DNA of 64,000 nucleotides. Origin: Clostridia bacterium. Lineage in GTDB: Bacteria > Bacillota > Clostridia > Oscillospirales > Acutalibacteraceae. The DNA lies in the NCBI GenBank assembly GCA_017621885.1, contig JAGASD010000022.1, forward strand, positions 1 to 64,000. The letters are read 5' to 3'. A program made the translations under genes and the position numbers. The notes below the pieces were generated by a model. That model saw only the letters and a program-made list of their open reading frames with translations. It did not search any database and had not been told where the DNA came from. Shown here in pieces: positions 16,601 through 25,712 of this stretch (position 1 is its first letter; each line of letters begins with the position of its first letter).

Positions 16601-19600
16601 TTAAGCGTCGATTGTAGAAATTGTGATTGTTGACTCCTCAAGAGCATCAAGAAGAACACGAACAGTATCAAGTGCCGTAAAGATTGTAACATTGTTTTCG
16701 ATTGCGTATCGGCGGATTTCAAGACCGTCGTTTGCAGAGCCTGTAGAGTCAATATCCTTTGTGTTAATAACGTAAGCAATATGACCCTGACGGAGTGCAT
16801 CCGGAATCTCTTCACTGCCGTCGCTGATTTTCTGAAGAGCGTGTGTGCGGATTCCGTTTTCTTTGAGGAATTTAGCGGTACCTTCTGTTGCCTGAATATT
16901 GAAGCCGAGATTATAGAAACGACGGATAAGCGGGAGCGCCTCCTCCTTGTCTTTATCAGCAATTGTAGCAAAAACGGTGCCGTAGTTCTGAAGGTGCATA
17001 CCTGATGCCTGAAGAGCCTTGTAAAGTGCTCTGTTAAGCTTATCGTCGTAACCGATTGCTTCACCTGTTGATTTCATTTCAGGTGAAAGATAAGCATCGA
17101 GTCCGCGGATTTTATTAAATGAGAAAACGGGAACCTTTACGTACCAACGGTTCTTTTCTTCAGGGTAAATATCAAATATGCCTTGCTCTTTAAGGCTCTT
17201 ACCCATAATTACTTCTGTCGCAATATCTGCAAGGCTGTAGCCTGTTGCCTTTGAAAGGAAGGGAACAGTTCTCGAAGAACGCGGGTTAACCTCAATAATA
17301 TAAACGTCGTCTTTTTCGTCAACGATAAACTGAATGTTATAAAGACCGATGATGCCGATACCGAGGCCAAGCTTTTTGGCATACTGAAGAATGATGCCTT
17401 TAACTTTATCCGAAATACTGAATGAGGGATAAACGCTTATTGAGTCACCTGAGTGAACACCTGTTTTTTCAACAAGCTCCATAATACCCGGAATAAATAC
17501 GTCTCTGCCGTCACAGATAGCGTCAACCTCAACCTCTTTGCCCTGGATATATTTATCAACAAGAACGGGCTTGTCCTCATCAATTTCAACGGCTGTTTTT
17601 AGATAGTGACGAAGCTGTTCCTCGTTAGCAACAATCTGCATTGCTCTGCCGCCCAGAACAAAGCTGGGACGAACAAGCACGGGATAGCCTATTTCTGCTG
17701 CAGCATCTACACCTGCCTGAATATTTGTAACAGCTTTACCTTTAGGCTGAGGAATATTAAGGCTGTTAAGAATTTTTTCAAAGCTATCACGGTTTTCAGC
17801 GCGTTCGATAGCTTCGCAATCAGTACCGATAATCTTTACTCCGCGTTTCATAAGGGGCTCTGCAAGGTTAATTGCAGTCTGACCGCCAAGTGAAGCAACA
17901 ACACCGTCCGGCTTTTCAAACTCAATAATATTCATAACATCTTCAGGAGTAAGTGGTTCAAAATAAAGCTTATCAGCTGTTGTGTAGTCAGTAGAAACTG
18001 TTTCAGGGTTATTGTTTATAATAATTGCTTCGTAGCCTGAATTTTTGATTGTTGCTACAGCGTGAACCGTTGAATAGTCAAATTCAACACCCTGACCGAT
18101 ACGAATGGGACCCGCACCGAGAACGACAATTTTCTTTTTATCAGTAAGACGAGAAGCATTATCACCTGTATAAGATGAATAGAAGTACGGAATATATGCG
18201 TTTGTATGACAAGTGTCAACCATCTTGAATACGGGGAAAAGTCCTTTTTCCTTACGCATATTATAAACATCAAGCTCATCGCATTTCCAAAGACGGGCAA
18301 TATATTTATCGCTGAAGCCCATCTTCTTTGCGCCAACAAGAGTATCAAAATCTTTATTAACGCGAAGCTTTTCTTCCATATCGATAATATTTTTGAAGGC
18401 CTGAAGGAAATAGGGCGTAATCATAGTGATTTCGTGAATTTTTTCAATAGAAACTCCGTGATAAATAAGCTCCGCAATAGCAAAGATATTATCGGAACGG
18501 AATTCTGAAATATATTCAAGAAGCTCTTCGACACTCATATTGTCGAACTTTGAAAGGTACATATGGTCAGCACCGATTTCAAGTGAGCGCACGCCTTTAA
18601 GAAGTGCCTCCTCAAGGTTTGAACCGATACCCATAATCTCACCGGTAGCCTTCATCTGAGTACCAAGCTTATTTGTAGCAGAAGCAAATTTATCAAAGGG
18701 AAAACGTGGTAATTTAGCAATAACGTAGTCAAGCTTCGGCTCAAATGCTGCGTTAGTGTTAGCAATCTGTATGTCCTCAAGAGCCATACCTACGGCAATT
18801 TTTGCAGTAACTCTTGCTATGGGGTAGCCTGAAGCCTTTGATGCAAGAGCTGATGAACGTGAAACTCTGGGGTTAACCTCGATAAGGTAATATTCGCTTG
18901 TATGAGGATTGAGTGCGAACTGAACGTTACAGCCACCTTCGATTTTAAGCTCTTTAATGAGCTTGATAGCTGAATCGTTGAGCATCTTCTCATCTTCTTT
19001 GCTGAGTGTCATAATAGGTGCTACAACGCAGGAGTCACCGGTATGAACACCTACGGGGTCAATATTTTCCATACCGCAGATGGTTATTGCATGGTCATTG
19101 GAATCACGCATAACCTCAAACTCGATTTCTTTATAACCCTTAACACTTTTTTCAATAAGCGCCTGGTGAACGGGTGAAAGCTTGAATGCGTTTGTACCGA
19201 TTTCAATAAGCTCTTCTTCATTATAAGCAAAACCGCCGCCTGTACCGCCGAGGGTAAACGCAGGACGTACAACAACGGGATAACCGATACGGCTTGCAGC
19301 CGCTTTTGCCTCCTCTAATGAGTAAGTGATTTCGGAAGGAATAACGGGTTCACCTATAGATTCACAAAGCTCTTTGAAAAGCTCGCGGTCCTCTGCGCGT
19401 TCAATAGATGCACTTGAAGTGCCGAGAAGCTCAACGTTACACTCTTTAAGAATACCCTTCTTTTCAAGCTGCATTGCAAGGTTAAGACCCGTCTGACCGC
19501 CGATACCGGGAACAATTGCATCGGGTCTTTCGTATCTTAAAATTTTAGCAACGTACTCAAGTGTAAGCGGTTCCATATAAACCTTATCGGCAATGGATGT

Positions 19601-19771
19601 ATCTGTCATAATTGTTGCAGGGTTTGAGTTAGCAAGAATAACCTCGTAGCCCTCCTCTTTAAGAGCAAGACAAGCCTGAGTACCTGCATAGTCAAACTCA
19701 GCAGCCTGACCGATAACAATCGGACCTGAGCCGATAATTAAAACCTTCTTGATATCTGTTCTTTTTGCCAT
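16601..19771 (-). CDS. carB: Carbamoyl phosphate synthase large subunit
   Basis: CarB makes carbamoyl phosphate from bicarbonate, ammonia and two ATP. The 1056-aa protein is close to the E. coli length. Two homologous ATP-grasp halves are visible: the first starts with IGSGPIVIGQAAEFDYAGTQ, the second with LGAGPIRIGQGVEFDYST (about 556-573), each with a following VNPR motif. The C-terminal MGS-like domain (from about 935) contains the allosteric site. The glutaminase partner carA is not in the operon or elsewhere in the window, where it is normally adjacent; it must be elsewhere or ammonia is supplied differently. Confidence 0.96.
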   Translation of the reverse strand: MAKRTDIKKVLIIGSGPIVIGQAAEFDYAGTQACLALKEEGYEVILANSNPATIMTDTSIADKVYMEPLTLEYVAKILRYERPDAIVPGIGGQTGLNLAMQLEKKGILKECNVELLGTSSASIERAEDRELFKELCESIGEPVIPSEITYSLEEAKAAASRIGYPVVVRPAFTLGGTGGGFAYNEEELIEIGTNAFKLSPVHQALIEKSVKGYKEIEFEVMRDSNDHAITICGMENIDPVGVHTGDSCVVAPIMTLSKEDEKMLNDSAIKLIKELKIEGGCNVQFALNPHTSEYYLIEVNPRVSRSSALASKASGYPIARVTAKIAVGMALEDIQIANTNAAFEPKLDYVIAKLPRFPFDKFASATNKLGTQMKATGEIMGIGSNLEEALLKGVRSLEIGADHMYLSKFDNMSVEELLEYISEFRSDNIFAIAELIYHGVSIEKIHEITMITPYFLQAFKNIIDMEEKLRVNKDFDTLVGAKKMGFSDKYIARLWKCDELDVYNMRKEKGLFPVFKMVDTCHTNAYIPYFYSSYTGDNASRLTDKKKIVVLGAGPIRIGQGVEFDYSTVHAVATIKNSGYEAIIINNNPETVSTDYTTADKLYFEPLTPEDVMNIIEFEKPDGVVASLGGQTAINLAEPLMKRGVKIIGTDCEAIERAENRDSFEKILNSLNIPQPKGKAVTNIQAGVDAAAEIGYPVLVRPSFVLGGRAMQIVANEEQLRHYLKTAVEIDEDKPVLVDKYIQGKEVEVDAICDGRDVFIPGIMELVEKTGVHSGDSISVYPSFSISDKVKGIILQYAKKLGLGIGIIGLYNIQFIVDEKDDVYIIEVNPRSSRTVPFLSKATGYSLADIATEVIMGKSLKEQGIFDIYPEEKNRWYVKVPVFSFNKIRGLDAYLSPEMKSTGEAIGYDDKLNRALYKALQASGMHLQNYGTVFATIADKDKEEALPLIRRFYNLGFNIQATEGTAKFLKENGIRTHALQKISDGSEEIPDALRQGHIAYVINTKDIDSTGSANDGLEIRRYAIENNVTIFTALDTVRVLLDALEESTITISTIDA

Positions 19772-19789
19772 TTTATAGGCCTCCTTAAT

Positions 19790-19901
19790 TTATATCAGTT
19801 CAATTATTAACAAGTTCTTTGAAATACAAAATTCAAAATTCCGAAACTGCGTTAGCATTATAACCGGCTTGCCCCGAAATTTGCCACTTGCAATTTGCAA
19901 C
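19790..19901. repeat. Short intergenic repeat between pyrC and carB
   Basis: The gap holds CCGAAACTGCGTTAGCATTATAA, CCGGcttgCCCCGAAA and several short ATTTGC/ACTTGC runs. The first block matches the repeat at 168-190 near the window start. No gene is seen. Confidence 0.5.
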
Positions 19902-21131
19902 TTATTTTTTATACACAACTTTTCCGTCGCACACAGTAAGCACACATTCGCCGTCAACAGGCATCCCCTCAAAGGGGGTTGCTTTTCCTTTTGAAAGAAA
20001 ATCCTTAGAGTCAACGGAAGTCTTACTGTCAAGCTTCCATACTGTATAGTCGCACCCTAAAGGAATCCCGAATCTTTCGCGAGGCGCAACCGCCAAAAGC
20101 TCAACAAGTTTTTCAAGGGTTATTACCCCCGTTTTTACAAGGTTTGTATACATTATCTGGAAAGCTGTTTCAATACCCACGATACCGAATGCACTGCCCT
20201 CAAGACCTTTTGATTTTTCATCCTCGGAATGGGGTGCGTGGTCGGTTGCAATCATATCAATCGTTCCGTCCTTTATGCCTTCAATGAGAGCGAGTCTGTC
20301 TTCCTCGGAGCGAAGGGGCGGATTCATTTTAAAGCATCCGCTTTCTTCAAGATCGCTATCATCAAGCACAAGGTAATGAGGACCTGTTTCACAAGTAATA
20401 TCAAGTCCTTCTGCTTTTGCCTTTCTTATCAGCTCGACACTCTCTTTTGTTGATATGTGACAAACGTGGTACTTACAGCCCGTTTCTCTTATTAATTCAA
20501 TATCTCTTGCAATGGGGCCCCATTCACTTTCACTGCAAATACCTCTGTGGGAATGAGCCTTTGCGTATTCTCCATCGTGTATATATCCTCCGTGAAGAAG
20601 TGAATTATCTTCACAATGGGCAACAATCATTTTACCGAGCGACTTTGCTTTGAGCATAGCCTCTTTCATAAGCTCTTTGCTTTGCACTCCCCTGCCGTCG
20701 TCAGAAAAAGCAATGCAATCTTCAGCCATACCCGCTAAATCCGAAAGAGCTTCACCCTTCTGTCCTACCGTTATTGATGCGTAAGGATAAACGTGAATTG
20801 TACCGTCCTTTTCAATAATCTCTCTTTGCATTTTCAGATTGCCGACGCTGTCGGGCACAGGGTTAAGATTAGGCATTGTGCAAACGGCTGTATAACCGCC
20901 CCTTGCAGAAGCCTCACAACCTGTTTTTATGGTTTCTTTATATGAAAAACCCGGCTCACGAAAATGCACATGCACATCGCAAAAACCGGGAAAAATAAAA
21001 TATTCAGAACAATTAAAAACAGACATAGAGGGAAAAGAGTCCAAATGAGCCGCAACACGTGAACAAAAAGCGTCAGCACTTGTTCCTGTTACAGCAAATT
21101 CAACTGTTTTTGCCTTAAATTGCTTACTCAT
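19902..21131 (-). CDS. pyrC: Dihydroorotase
   Basis: It closes carbamoyl aspartate to dihydroorotate. The 410-aa protein is the long amidohydrolase (class I, PyrC/allantoinase-like) type: FPGFCDVHVHFREPG (about 46-60) supplies the first two zinc His, followed by VAHCEDNSLLHGG and CHISTKESVELI for further His ligands and ATDHAPHS (about 295-302) with the catalytic Asp. The ATG at 21131 has GGAAGGG 7 bases upstream. It is the first structural gene of the operon, and its start overlaps the stop of a short leader ORF. Confidence 0.95.
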   Translation of the reverse strand: MSKQFKAKTVEFAVTGTSADAFCSRVAAHLDSFPSMSVFNCSEYFIFPGFCDVHVHFREPGFSYKETIKTGCEASARGGYTAVCTMPNLNPVPDSVGNLKMQREIIEKDGTIHVYPYASITVGQKGEALSDLAGMAEDCIAFSDDGRGVQSKELMKEAMLKAKSLGKMIVAHCEDNSLLHGGYIHDGEYAKAHSHRGICSESEWGPIARDIELIRETGCKYHVCHISTKESVELIRKAKAEGLDITCETGPHYLVLDDSDLEESGCFKMNPPLRSEEDRLALIEGIKDGTIDMIATDHAPHSEDEKSKGLEGSAFGIVGIETAFQIMYTNLVKTGVITLEKLVELLAVAPRERFGIPLGCDYTVWKLDSKTSVDSKDFLSKGKATPFEGMPVDGECVLTVCDGKVVYKK

Positions 21132-21226
21132 AAAAAATCCCTTCCAATAAAAAAAGCCTTGCTTTGCGGCAAGGCTTGAATACACAAAAACATTGATACA
21201 GTCGCACCTGTACCGATATAATTCAT
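21128..21226 (-). CDS. Possible leader peptide of the pyr operon
   Basis: A 32-codon ORF (or 21 codons from the inner ATG at 21193) runs through the attenuator hairpin and ends TGA at 21130-21128, overlapping the pyrC ATG as TTATGAG. The inner start has AGGTG 11 bases upstream; the outer start has no clear box. The arrangement recalls E. coli pyrBI, where translation of a leader coupled to UTP-sensitive polymerase pausing prevents termination. Whether it is translated is inferred only. Confidence 0.35.
   Translation of the reverse strand: MNYIGTGATVSMFLCIQALPQSKAFFIGRDFL
21149..21177 (-). terminator. Attenuator terminator before pyrC
   Basis: On the minus strand AGCCTTGC, loop, GCAAGGCT is followed by a run of seven T, 18 bases before the pyrC start. 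An upstream GGCAAG (21240-21235) can pair with CTTGCC of the stem, a possible antiterminator. No PyrR-binding consensus is seen. Confidence 0.8.
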
Positions 21227-21271
21227 ATAACAATCTTGCCGATATCTCGTATCGTCTTAAAGATCTTAAAT

Positions 21272-21300
21272 ATGATACCAAATATCAGTATTTTTGTCAA
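21272..21300 (-). promoter_or_regulatory. Sigma-A promoter of the pyrimidine operon
   Basis: TTGACA (21300-21295), 17-base spacer, TATCAT (21277-21272) on the minus strand, about 115 bases before the attenuator run of T. Confidence 0.75.
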
Positions 21301-21383
21301 TAGAATTACGCGTGTTTTACCCCTTGTTCAGCAGATGTTTTTTGAGAGAAAAACTTACATTTTTTGTAAAAAATGACGAAATG

Positions 21384-22220
21384 TTATTTCTTACGGTATC
21401 TGTCAGTTTCCTTCAGGTAATTTATAAGCATCAGAGCCCAGTCGGTCTGAATCATATCGTACCCTTTATCTGCAAGCCAACCCCAGCCGTATTCCTCAGA
21501 AACGGTAAAAGCTGTATCATCGCTGTGACCGCCTGCAAGCTGTTCCTTGTAATCGTAAATAATAGAATTAACCCACACCAATTTACCGTCATTGTGCATC
21601 ATCTCAATAAACCGAGGATCAGCCATAAATGAATCCTCTTTTTCAAAAAGCACCTCTGCACCGATATAATTGATACTGCTCTTCATAAGCTCCTCGTGAT
21701 AAGGATGTGTGTCCCTTACAATAGGCATAAAGGCAACATCGGGGCAAAAATCCTCAACCGTCTTTATAATTCCCGGTCTGAGCTTGCTTTTCACAACAAC
21801 CTGAGAAAGCATATTGTGACGTTTGACAGTTTCATAGATTTTTTCGGGATCATCCCAGAATTTATCAATATTTATAAAGCACCTGTCTTTGAATTGTTCA
21901 AGAAAATCATCAAATGTTGACACACCGAATTGTGTAACGGAATTGTCATAATTCACGTATCTTTCCTTAGCAATACTCTCATACTTCATTCTTTTGAAAT
22001 TGATTTTCTTATTAAAATGGTCTTCCTCCATACCCGGATGGAAAATAAAAAGCTTATCGTCTTTACTCTTGCTCACATCAACCTCAATCATATCCGCACC
22101 CTGTTTGAGAGCAATTTCATAAGCAGTAAGCGTATTACAAGGAATGTTACCACCGCAAGCACCGCGGTGTGCAACAACAATTATATTTTCTTTTGCTTTT
22201 TCAAATAAATCAAAATCCAT
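21384..22220 (-). CDS. Glycerophosphodiester phosphodiesterase family protein
   Basis: The 278-aa protein has the GDPD TIM-barrel pattern: VVAHRGACGGNIPCNT near the start (HRG with the catalytic His, then the NT pair), ADMIEVDVSKSKDD (metal-binding Glu and Asp, about 42-55) and FHPG (second catalytic His region). It would hydrolyse glycerophosphodiesters to glycerol-3-phosphate and an alcohol. The C-terminal WGWLADKGYDMIQTDWA is typical. No signal peptide, so cytoplasmic. The GTG at 22229 lies too close to GGAG; ATG at 22220 is used. It stands alone behind the pyr promoter. Confidence 0.88.
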   Translation of the reverse strand: MDFDLFEKAKENIIVVAHRGACGGNIPCNTLTAYEIALKQGADMIEVDVSKSKDDKLFIFHPGMEEDHFNKKINFKRMKYESIAKERYVNYDNSVTQFGVSTFDDFLEQFKDRCFINIDKFWDDPEKIYETVKRHNMLSQVVVKSKLRPGIIKTVEDFCPDVAFMPIVRDTHPYHEELMKSSINYIGAEVLFEKEDSFMADPRFIEMMHNDGKLVWVNSIIYDYKEQLAGGHSDDTAFTVSEEYGWGWLADKGYDMIQTDWALMLINYLKETDRYRKK

Positions 22221-22367
22221 ATTCACCACTCCGATGTTTTATAAAAAGAATTATATCACAACAAAATGCCTTAAACAAGCAAAACTAAATTCTGCACATC
22301 AAAATTTTTTTGTGATTTTTACCAAATCTCAACTCACAATTTTGTTACCTTACAATGGTGATAATTC

Positions 22368-22396
22368 TTGAATATATTTTACTTATAGTATAAAAT
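22368..22396 (+). promoter_or_regulatory. Promoter of the glycyl-radical enzyme operon
   Basis: TTGAAT (22368-22373), 17-base spacer, TAAAAT (22391-22396), 33 bases before the first start codon. Confidence 0.6.
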
Positions 22397-22428
22397 AAAC
22401 TAATAAACATTTAAAAGGTGGTGGAAGT

Positions 22429-23175
22429 TTGTCCGATTGTGATTATATCCGCATTTTTCAAAAAGGCTTCAATTATTCTCAGGATGGACCGGGTAACCGC
22501 CTTGTGTATCACCTGTCCGGGTGTAATTTAAAATGTCCCTGGTGCTCTAATCCGGAAGGGTTAAAGGACACAGACGCCACCGTTAAGATTAATATTAACG
22601 ATATTGTAAAAGAAGCAATTTCCGCTAAAATGATTTTTATTGACGGCGGCGGTGTAACTCTTACGGGCGGTGAGGTTACCTGCCAAAAGGATGCAGTTTT
22701 AATTCTTTTAAAAAAGCTTAAAGAAAACGGCATACATACCTGCATTGAAACAAACGCATCACTCCCCTTTTGTGAAGAGATATTTGAAGCAGTTGACTAT
22801 ATGATTGCCGATTTCAAATCTCCCGACGAGGAAAAAGTAAAAAGTATTCTCGGCGGCGATATAAATACCATCAGAAACAATCTTTTGTACAGAGCCGAGA
22901 CGGGTAAACCCCTGCTTGTAAGAATCCCGCTTATCCGCTTTTTCAACTGCGGTAAGGAAAACGCTTCGGGCTTTGGGGATTTTTTCAATATATTAAAAGC
23001 AACGGGTAACACCGAGCTTTATTTTGAAATACTTACATACCACGAATACGGCAAGGATAAATACGAAAAGCTGGGTATGGATTACTCCGTTTCAGACGGC
23101 TTTGTTACTCAGGAAGACGTAAATATTCTCCTGAATATTTTAAAAGAAAACAACTTGAAAGTTATCAATACTTGA
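22429..23175 (+). CDS. Glycyl-radical enzyme activating enzyme (radical SAM)
   Basis: The 248-aa protein is a PFL-activase-like radical SAM enzyme that would install the glycyl radical on the enzyme encoded next. It has SGCNLKCPWCSNPEG (about 30-44) with CxxxCxxC for the [4Fe-4S]-SAM cluster, TLTGGEVTCQ (about 79-88, SAM-binding GGE) and ETNAS. It lacks the extra ferredoxin-type cysteine clusters (about 60 aa) of the glycerol/choline lyase activases, so it is of the short type. The start is TTG at 22429 behind GGTGGTGG. It lies 9 bases before its partner gene. Confidence 0.9.
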   Translation: MSDCDYIRIFQKGFNYSQDGPGNRLVYHLSGCNLKCPWCSNPEGLKDTDATVKININDIVKEAISAKMIFIDGGGVTLTGGEVTCQKDAVLILLKKLKENGIHTCIETNASLPFCEEIFEAVDYMIADFKSPDEEKVKSILGGDINTIRNNLLYRAETGKPLLVRIPLIRFFNCGKENASGFGDFFNILKATGNTELYFEILTYHEYGKDKYEKLGMDYSVSDGFVTQEDVNILLNILKENNLKVINT

Positions 23176-23184
23176 GGTGATTTT

Positions 23185-25548
23185 ATGTATAATTTTGACC
23201 CTATTAAAGCAACAGACTCTGCGAAAGCACTTTTCAAAGAAGAGCGCGCAATAAACCATCTTGAAGGCTGGTTTATCATAAAGGAAACACAGCAGAAATA
23301 CCACGAAAAATATGCTGAGCTTCCGCCTATGAGAAGAGCTGCCGAAAAATTCCGAGAGGCTGTTAAAGTCTTACCTTTAAGCATCAGTAATAACGCAATT
23401 TTTGCAGGTACACAGCGTGACGCTTTCGCAAGAAGCTATGCACTCATCAACCCTTCTTTCAGAGTTGAAACCTTTGCAGGCTACTGCGATCCTACCGCTG
23501 TTTATGATGATATTGACCATACAGAAGAATTTACCGCGGAGCGCATCAATGCTTTGAGAGAGCTTGATAAAGAAACTGAATATGTAAGGAATCTCAGCGA
23601 GGTTTATGACAGCTGTGAAAAGCTCACGGGCGAGGTTGCATTCTTCGTTGAGCAGGTTACGGGCCACCTTATCCCCGATATGCGTTATGCGTTAAAATAC
23701 GGTGTTAAAACAATGCTTTCGGATATTGAAGAAAAGCAGAAAACTGCAAATGCCGAACAGTACGATAACTATGAAGCAATGAAAATCGCTCTTGACTGTG
23801 TACTTATTCTTACAAGCCGTTATAAAGCAATTGCAGAAGAAAAGCTTTCAACCGCAACAGGCGAAAGAAAAGAGCAGCTACAGCTTATGGTAAACACACT
23901 CTCCAAGGTTCCCGAAAGCGGTGCAGAAACCCTTTACGAAGCACTCCAGAGCTTTATGCTCCTTTGGGAGATTATGTGTCTTGAACAAGCTCCAAATCCC
24001 TTTGCATTCTCTGTCGGTAATGCAGACAGAATTTTTGAGCCTTACAGAGCCGCCGACAATCTTTCAAGAGAAGAAACCGCGGCCCTCTTCAAGCATTTCC
24101 TTGTTTTCTTCAACGTTGCCGACAGAAGCTGGGCAATTTCACAGAACCTTATTGTCAGCGGTCGCGACAAGGACGGAAATGACCTTACAAACGATTCAAC
24201 CTACGCACTTCTTGATGCGTACTATGATATGAATCTTCCCCAGCCCATACTTTCAGTTAAGCTCCACAAAAACACTCCCGAAAAGCTTTACAAGGAATTG
24301 GGCAGATTCCTTTTCACCCCCGGTTGCCTTACACCTTCATTCTTTAACGATGATTCTCTTTTCAAGGTGCTTCCCGAGGCAGGTGTTGACATTGATGACG
24401 TTGTTGATACATCAATTGCAGGCTGTCAGGAGCCCCTTATTATGGGTAAAGACAACGGCAACACCACAAACAGCTGGTTTAATCTGGGTAAAATCCTTGA
24501 GCTTACACTTAATAACGGATACTCAACAGTTACGGGTGAAAAAATCGCAACTGTATGCGAAGAAACAGATGCTCTTTCCGCTCTCAAAAGCATCCGCGAA
24601 AGATTCTATAAAAATGCACAGTATTTCTGTGATGAAATGGTCAATGCCGCAAACGGTGCTTCACGCGCATTGTCACATCTTCCTGTGCCTTTCTTGAGCA
24701 CGGTTATGGGCGGTATTGAAAGCGGATACGATACGCGCGACATCAATCATCAAGGCACCAAATACAACGGCAGCGGTTGTCTTATTCACGGCACAAGCGT
24801 GGTCGCCGACTCCTTCATTGCAATTGACAAGCTTATTAACGAGCGTCCCGAGGATGCACAGAATCTTCTTGATGCTCTTAAAAATAATTTTGAAGGCTAT
24901 GAAAAATTAAGAGAATTTTTGCTTTCTGCACCTAAATTCGGTAACAATATTGAAGAGGTTGACCGCGAAACTGCGGAGTTAACTTCTAAGATTGCCGATA
25001 TGGTAAGAAACAGCAAAAACTATCTGGGCAACAATTTCCGCCCCGACTTTTCAACACCTTCAACACACCTTCTTTACGGTTATTGGGTTGGTGCTTTACC
25101 TTGCGGAAGAAAATCACGCGATATGCTCAACTACGGTGTTGACCCCCTTTACGGTGAAGCACAGAACGGTCTTGGCTTCCGTACACTTTCACTTATGAAG
25201 CTTCCCTTCAACAAAATGTGCGGTGGCTACGCTTCCCACTTCGGTATTGACCCCAAATATTTTTCAAGCGCAGATTACGAGGGCAAGGGCATTGAATTCC
25301 GCGACAAGGTTATGAAGCCCCTTTTCTTTAACGAGCTTAACGAGAATGTTGCACCCTTCTATCTCTACGTTAATGTTACTACAGCAGAAATTCTCAGGAA
25401 AGTGCTTGCAGAGCCTAAGAAGTATGCTCCGAGCGGAGTTTACATCATGAGAATACACGGAACATTCGTAAACTTCCTTGACCTTTCCCCTGCAATTCAG
25501 CAGGATATTATCCGCCGTCTTGACCCCGCTTCAACAAATATAAGTTGA
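23185..25548 (+). CDS. Divergent glycyl radical enzyme of unknown substrate
   Basis: The 787-aa protein is of the pyruvate-formate-lyase superfamily. The active-site cysteine loop reads SIAGCQEP (Cys414, Glu416); the Cys-x-Glu arrangement is that of the dehydratase/eliminase members rather than the Cys-Cys of PFL. The radical loop near the C-terminus reads RIHGTFVNFLDLSP with Gly759, where most members have RVxGY. It follows its activase and precedes a sugar kinase and an isomerase, suggesting a polyol- or sugar-derived substrate (inference). AGGTGA precedes the ATG. The stop codon lies in the left inverted repeat of a MITE. Confidence 0.85.
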   Translation: MYNFDPIKATDSAKALFKEERAINHLEGWFIIKETQQKYHEKYAELPPMRRAAEKFREAVKVLPLSISNNAIFAGTQRDAFARSYALINPSFRVETFAGYCDPTAVYDDIDHTEEFTAERINALRELDKETEYVRNLSEVYDSCEKLTGEVAFFVEQVTGHLIPDMRYALKYGVKTMLSDIEEKQKTANAEQYDNYEAMKIALDCVLILTSRYKAIAEEKLSTATGERKEQLQLMVNTLSKVPESGAETLYEALQSFMLLWEIMCLEQAPNPFAFSVGNADRIFEPYRAADNLSREETAALFKHFLVFFNVADRSWAISQNLIVSGRDKDGNDLTNDSTYALLDAYYDMNLPQPILSVKLHKNTPEKLYKELGRFLFTPGCLTPSFFNDDSLFKVLPEAGVDIDDVVDTSIAGCQEPLIMGKDNGNTTNSWFNLGKILELTLNNGYSTVTGEKIATVCEETDALSALKSIRERFYKNAQYFCDEMVNAANGASRALSHLPVPFLSTVMGGIESGYDTRDINHQGTKYNGSGCLIHGTSVVADSFIAIDKLINERPEDAQNLLDALKNNFEGYEKLREFLLSAPKFGNNIEEVDRETAELTSKIADMVRNSKNYLGNNFRPDFSTPSTHLLYGYWVGALPCGRKSRDMLNYGVDPLYGEAQNGLGFRTLSLMKLPFNKMCGGYASHFGIDPKYFSSADYEGKGIEFRDKVMKPLFFNELNENVAPFYLYVNVTTAEILRKVLAEPKKYAPSGVYIMRIHGTFVNFLDLSPAIQQDIIRRLDPASTNIS

Positions 25549-25702
25549 CGACAGATGAACACTGCACGGTTTTGGAAGACAAAAATTTCCACTAACTGCG
25601 TTAAAACTCTTGAAAGGAGAAAGTATATCAAGACGAAAAACGGCTTGATACGCCGAAATTCTTGAATTTAAGGCGTACAGGGCTCGTCTGTCGCCAACTT
25701 AT
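25542..25702. mobile_element. MITE-like element with TA target duplication
   Basis: Terminal inverted repeats AAGTTGACGACAGATGAAC (25542-25560) and its near-complement at 25682-25700 (16 of 19 positions) bound about 160 bp. TA dinucleotides lie at both ends, as for IS630/mariner-derived MITEs. The right half (25626-25702) contains hairpins TATCAAG/CTTGATA, CGCC/GGCG and ACAG/CTGT and is repeated at 49500-49578. The left repeat supplies the stop codon of the preceding gene. There is no transposase. Confidence 0.7.
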
Positions 25703-25712
25703 GGTGTTAAAT

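Noticed and set aside
21149-21270. PyrR-dependent attenuator
   Set aside because: No sequence resembling the PyrR-binding loop with its anti-antiterminator was found.
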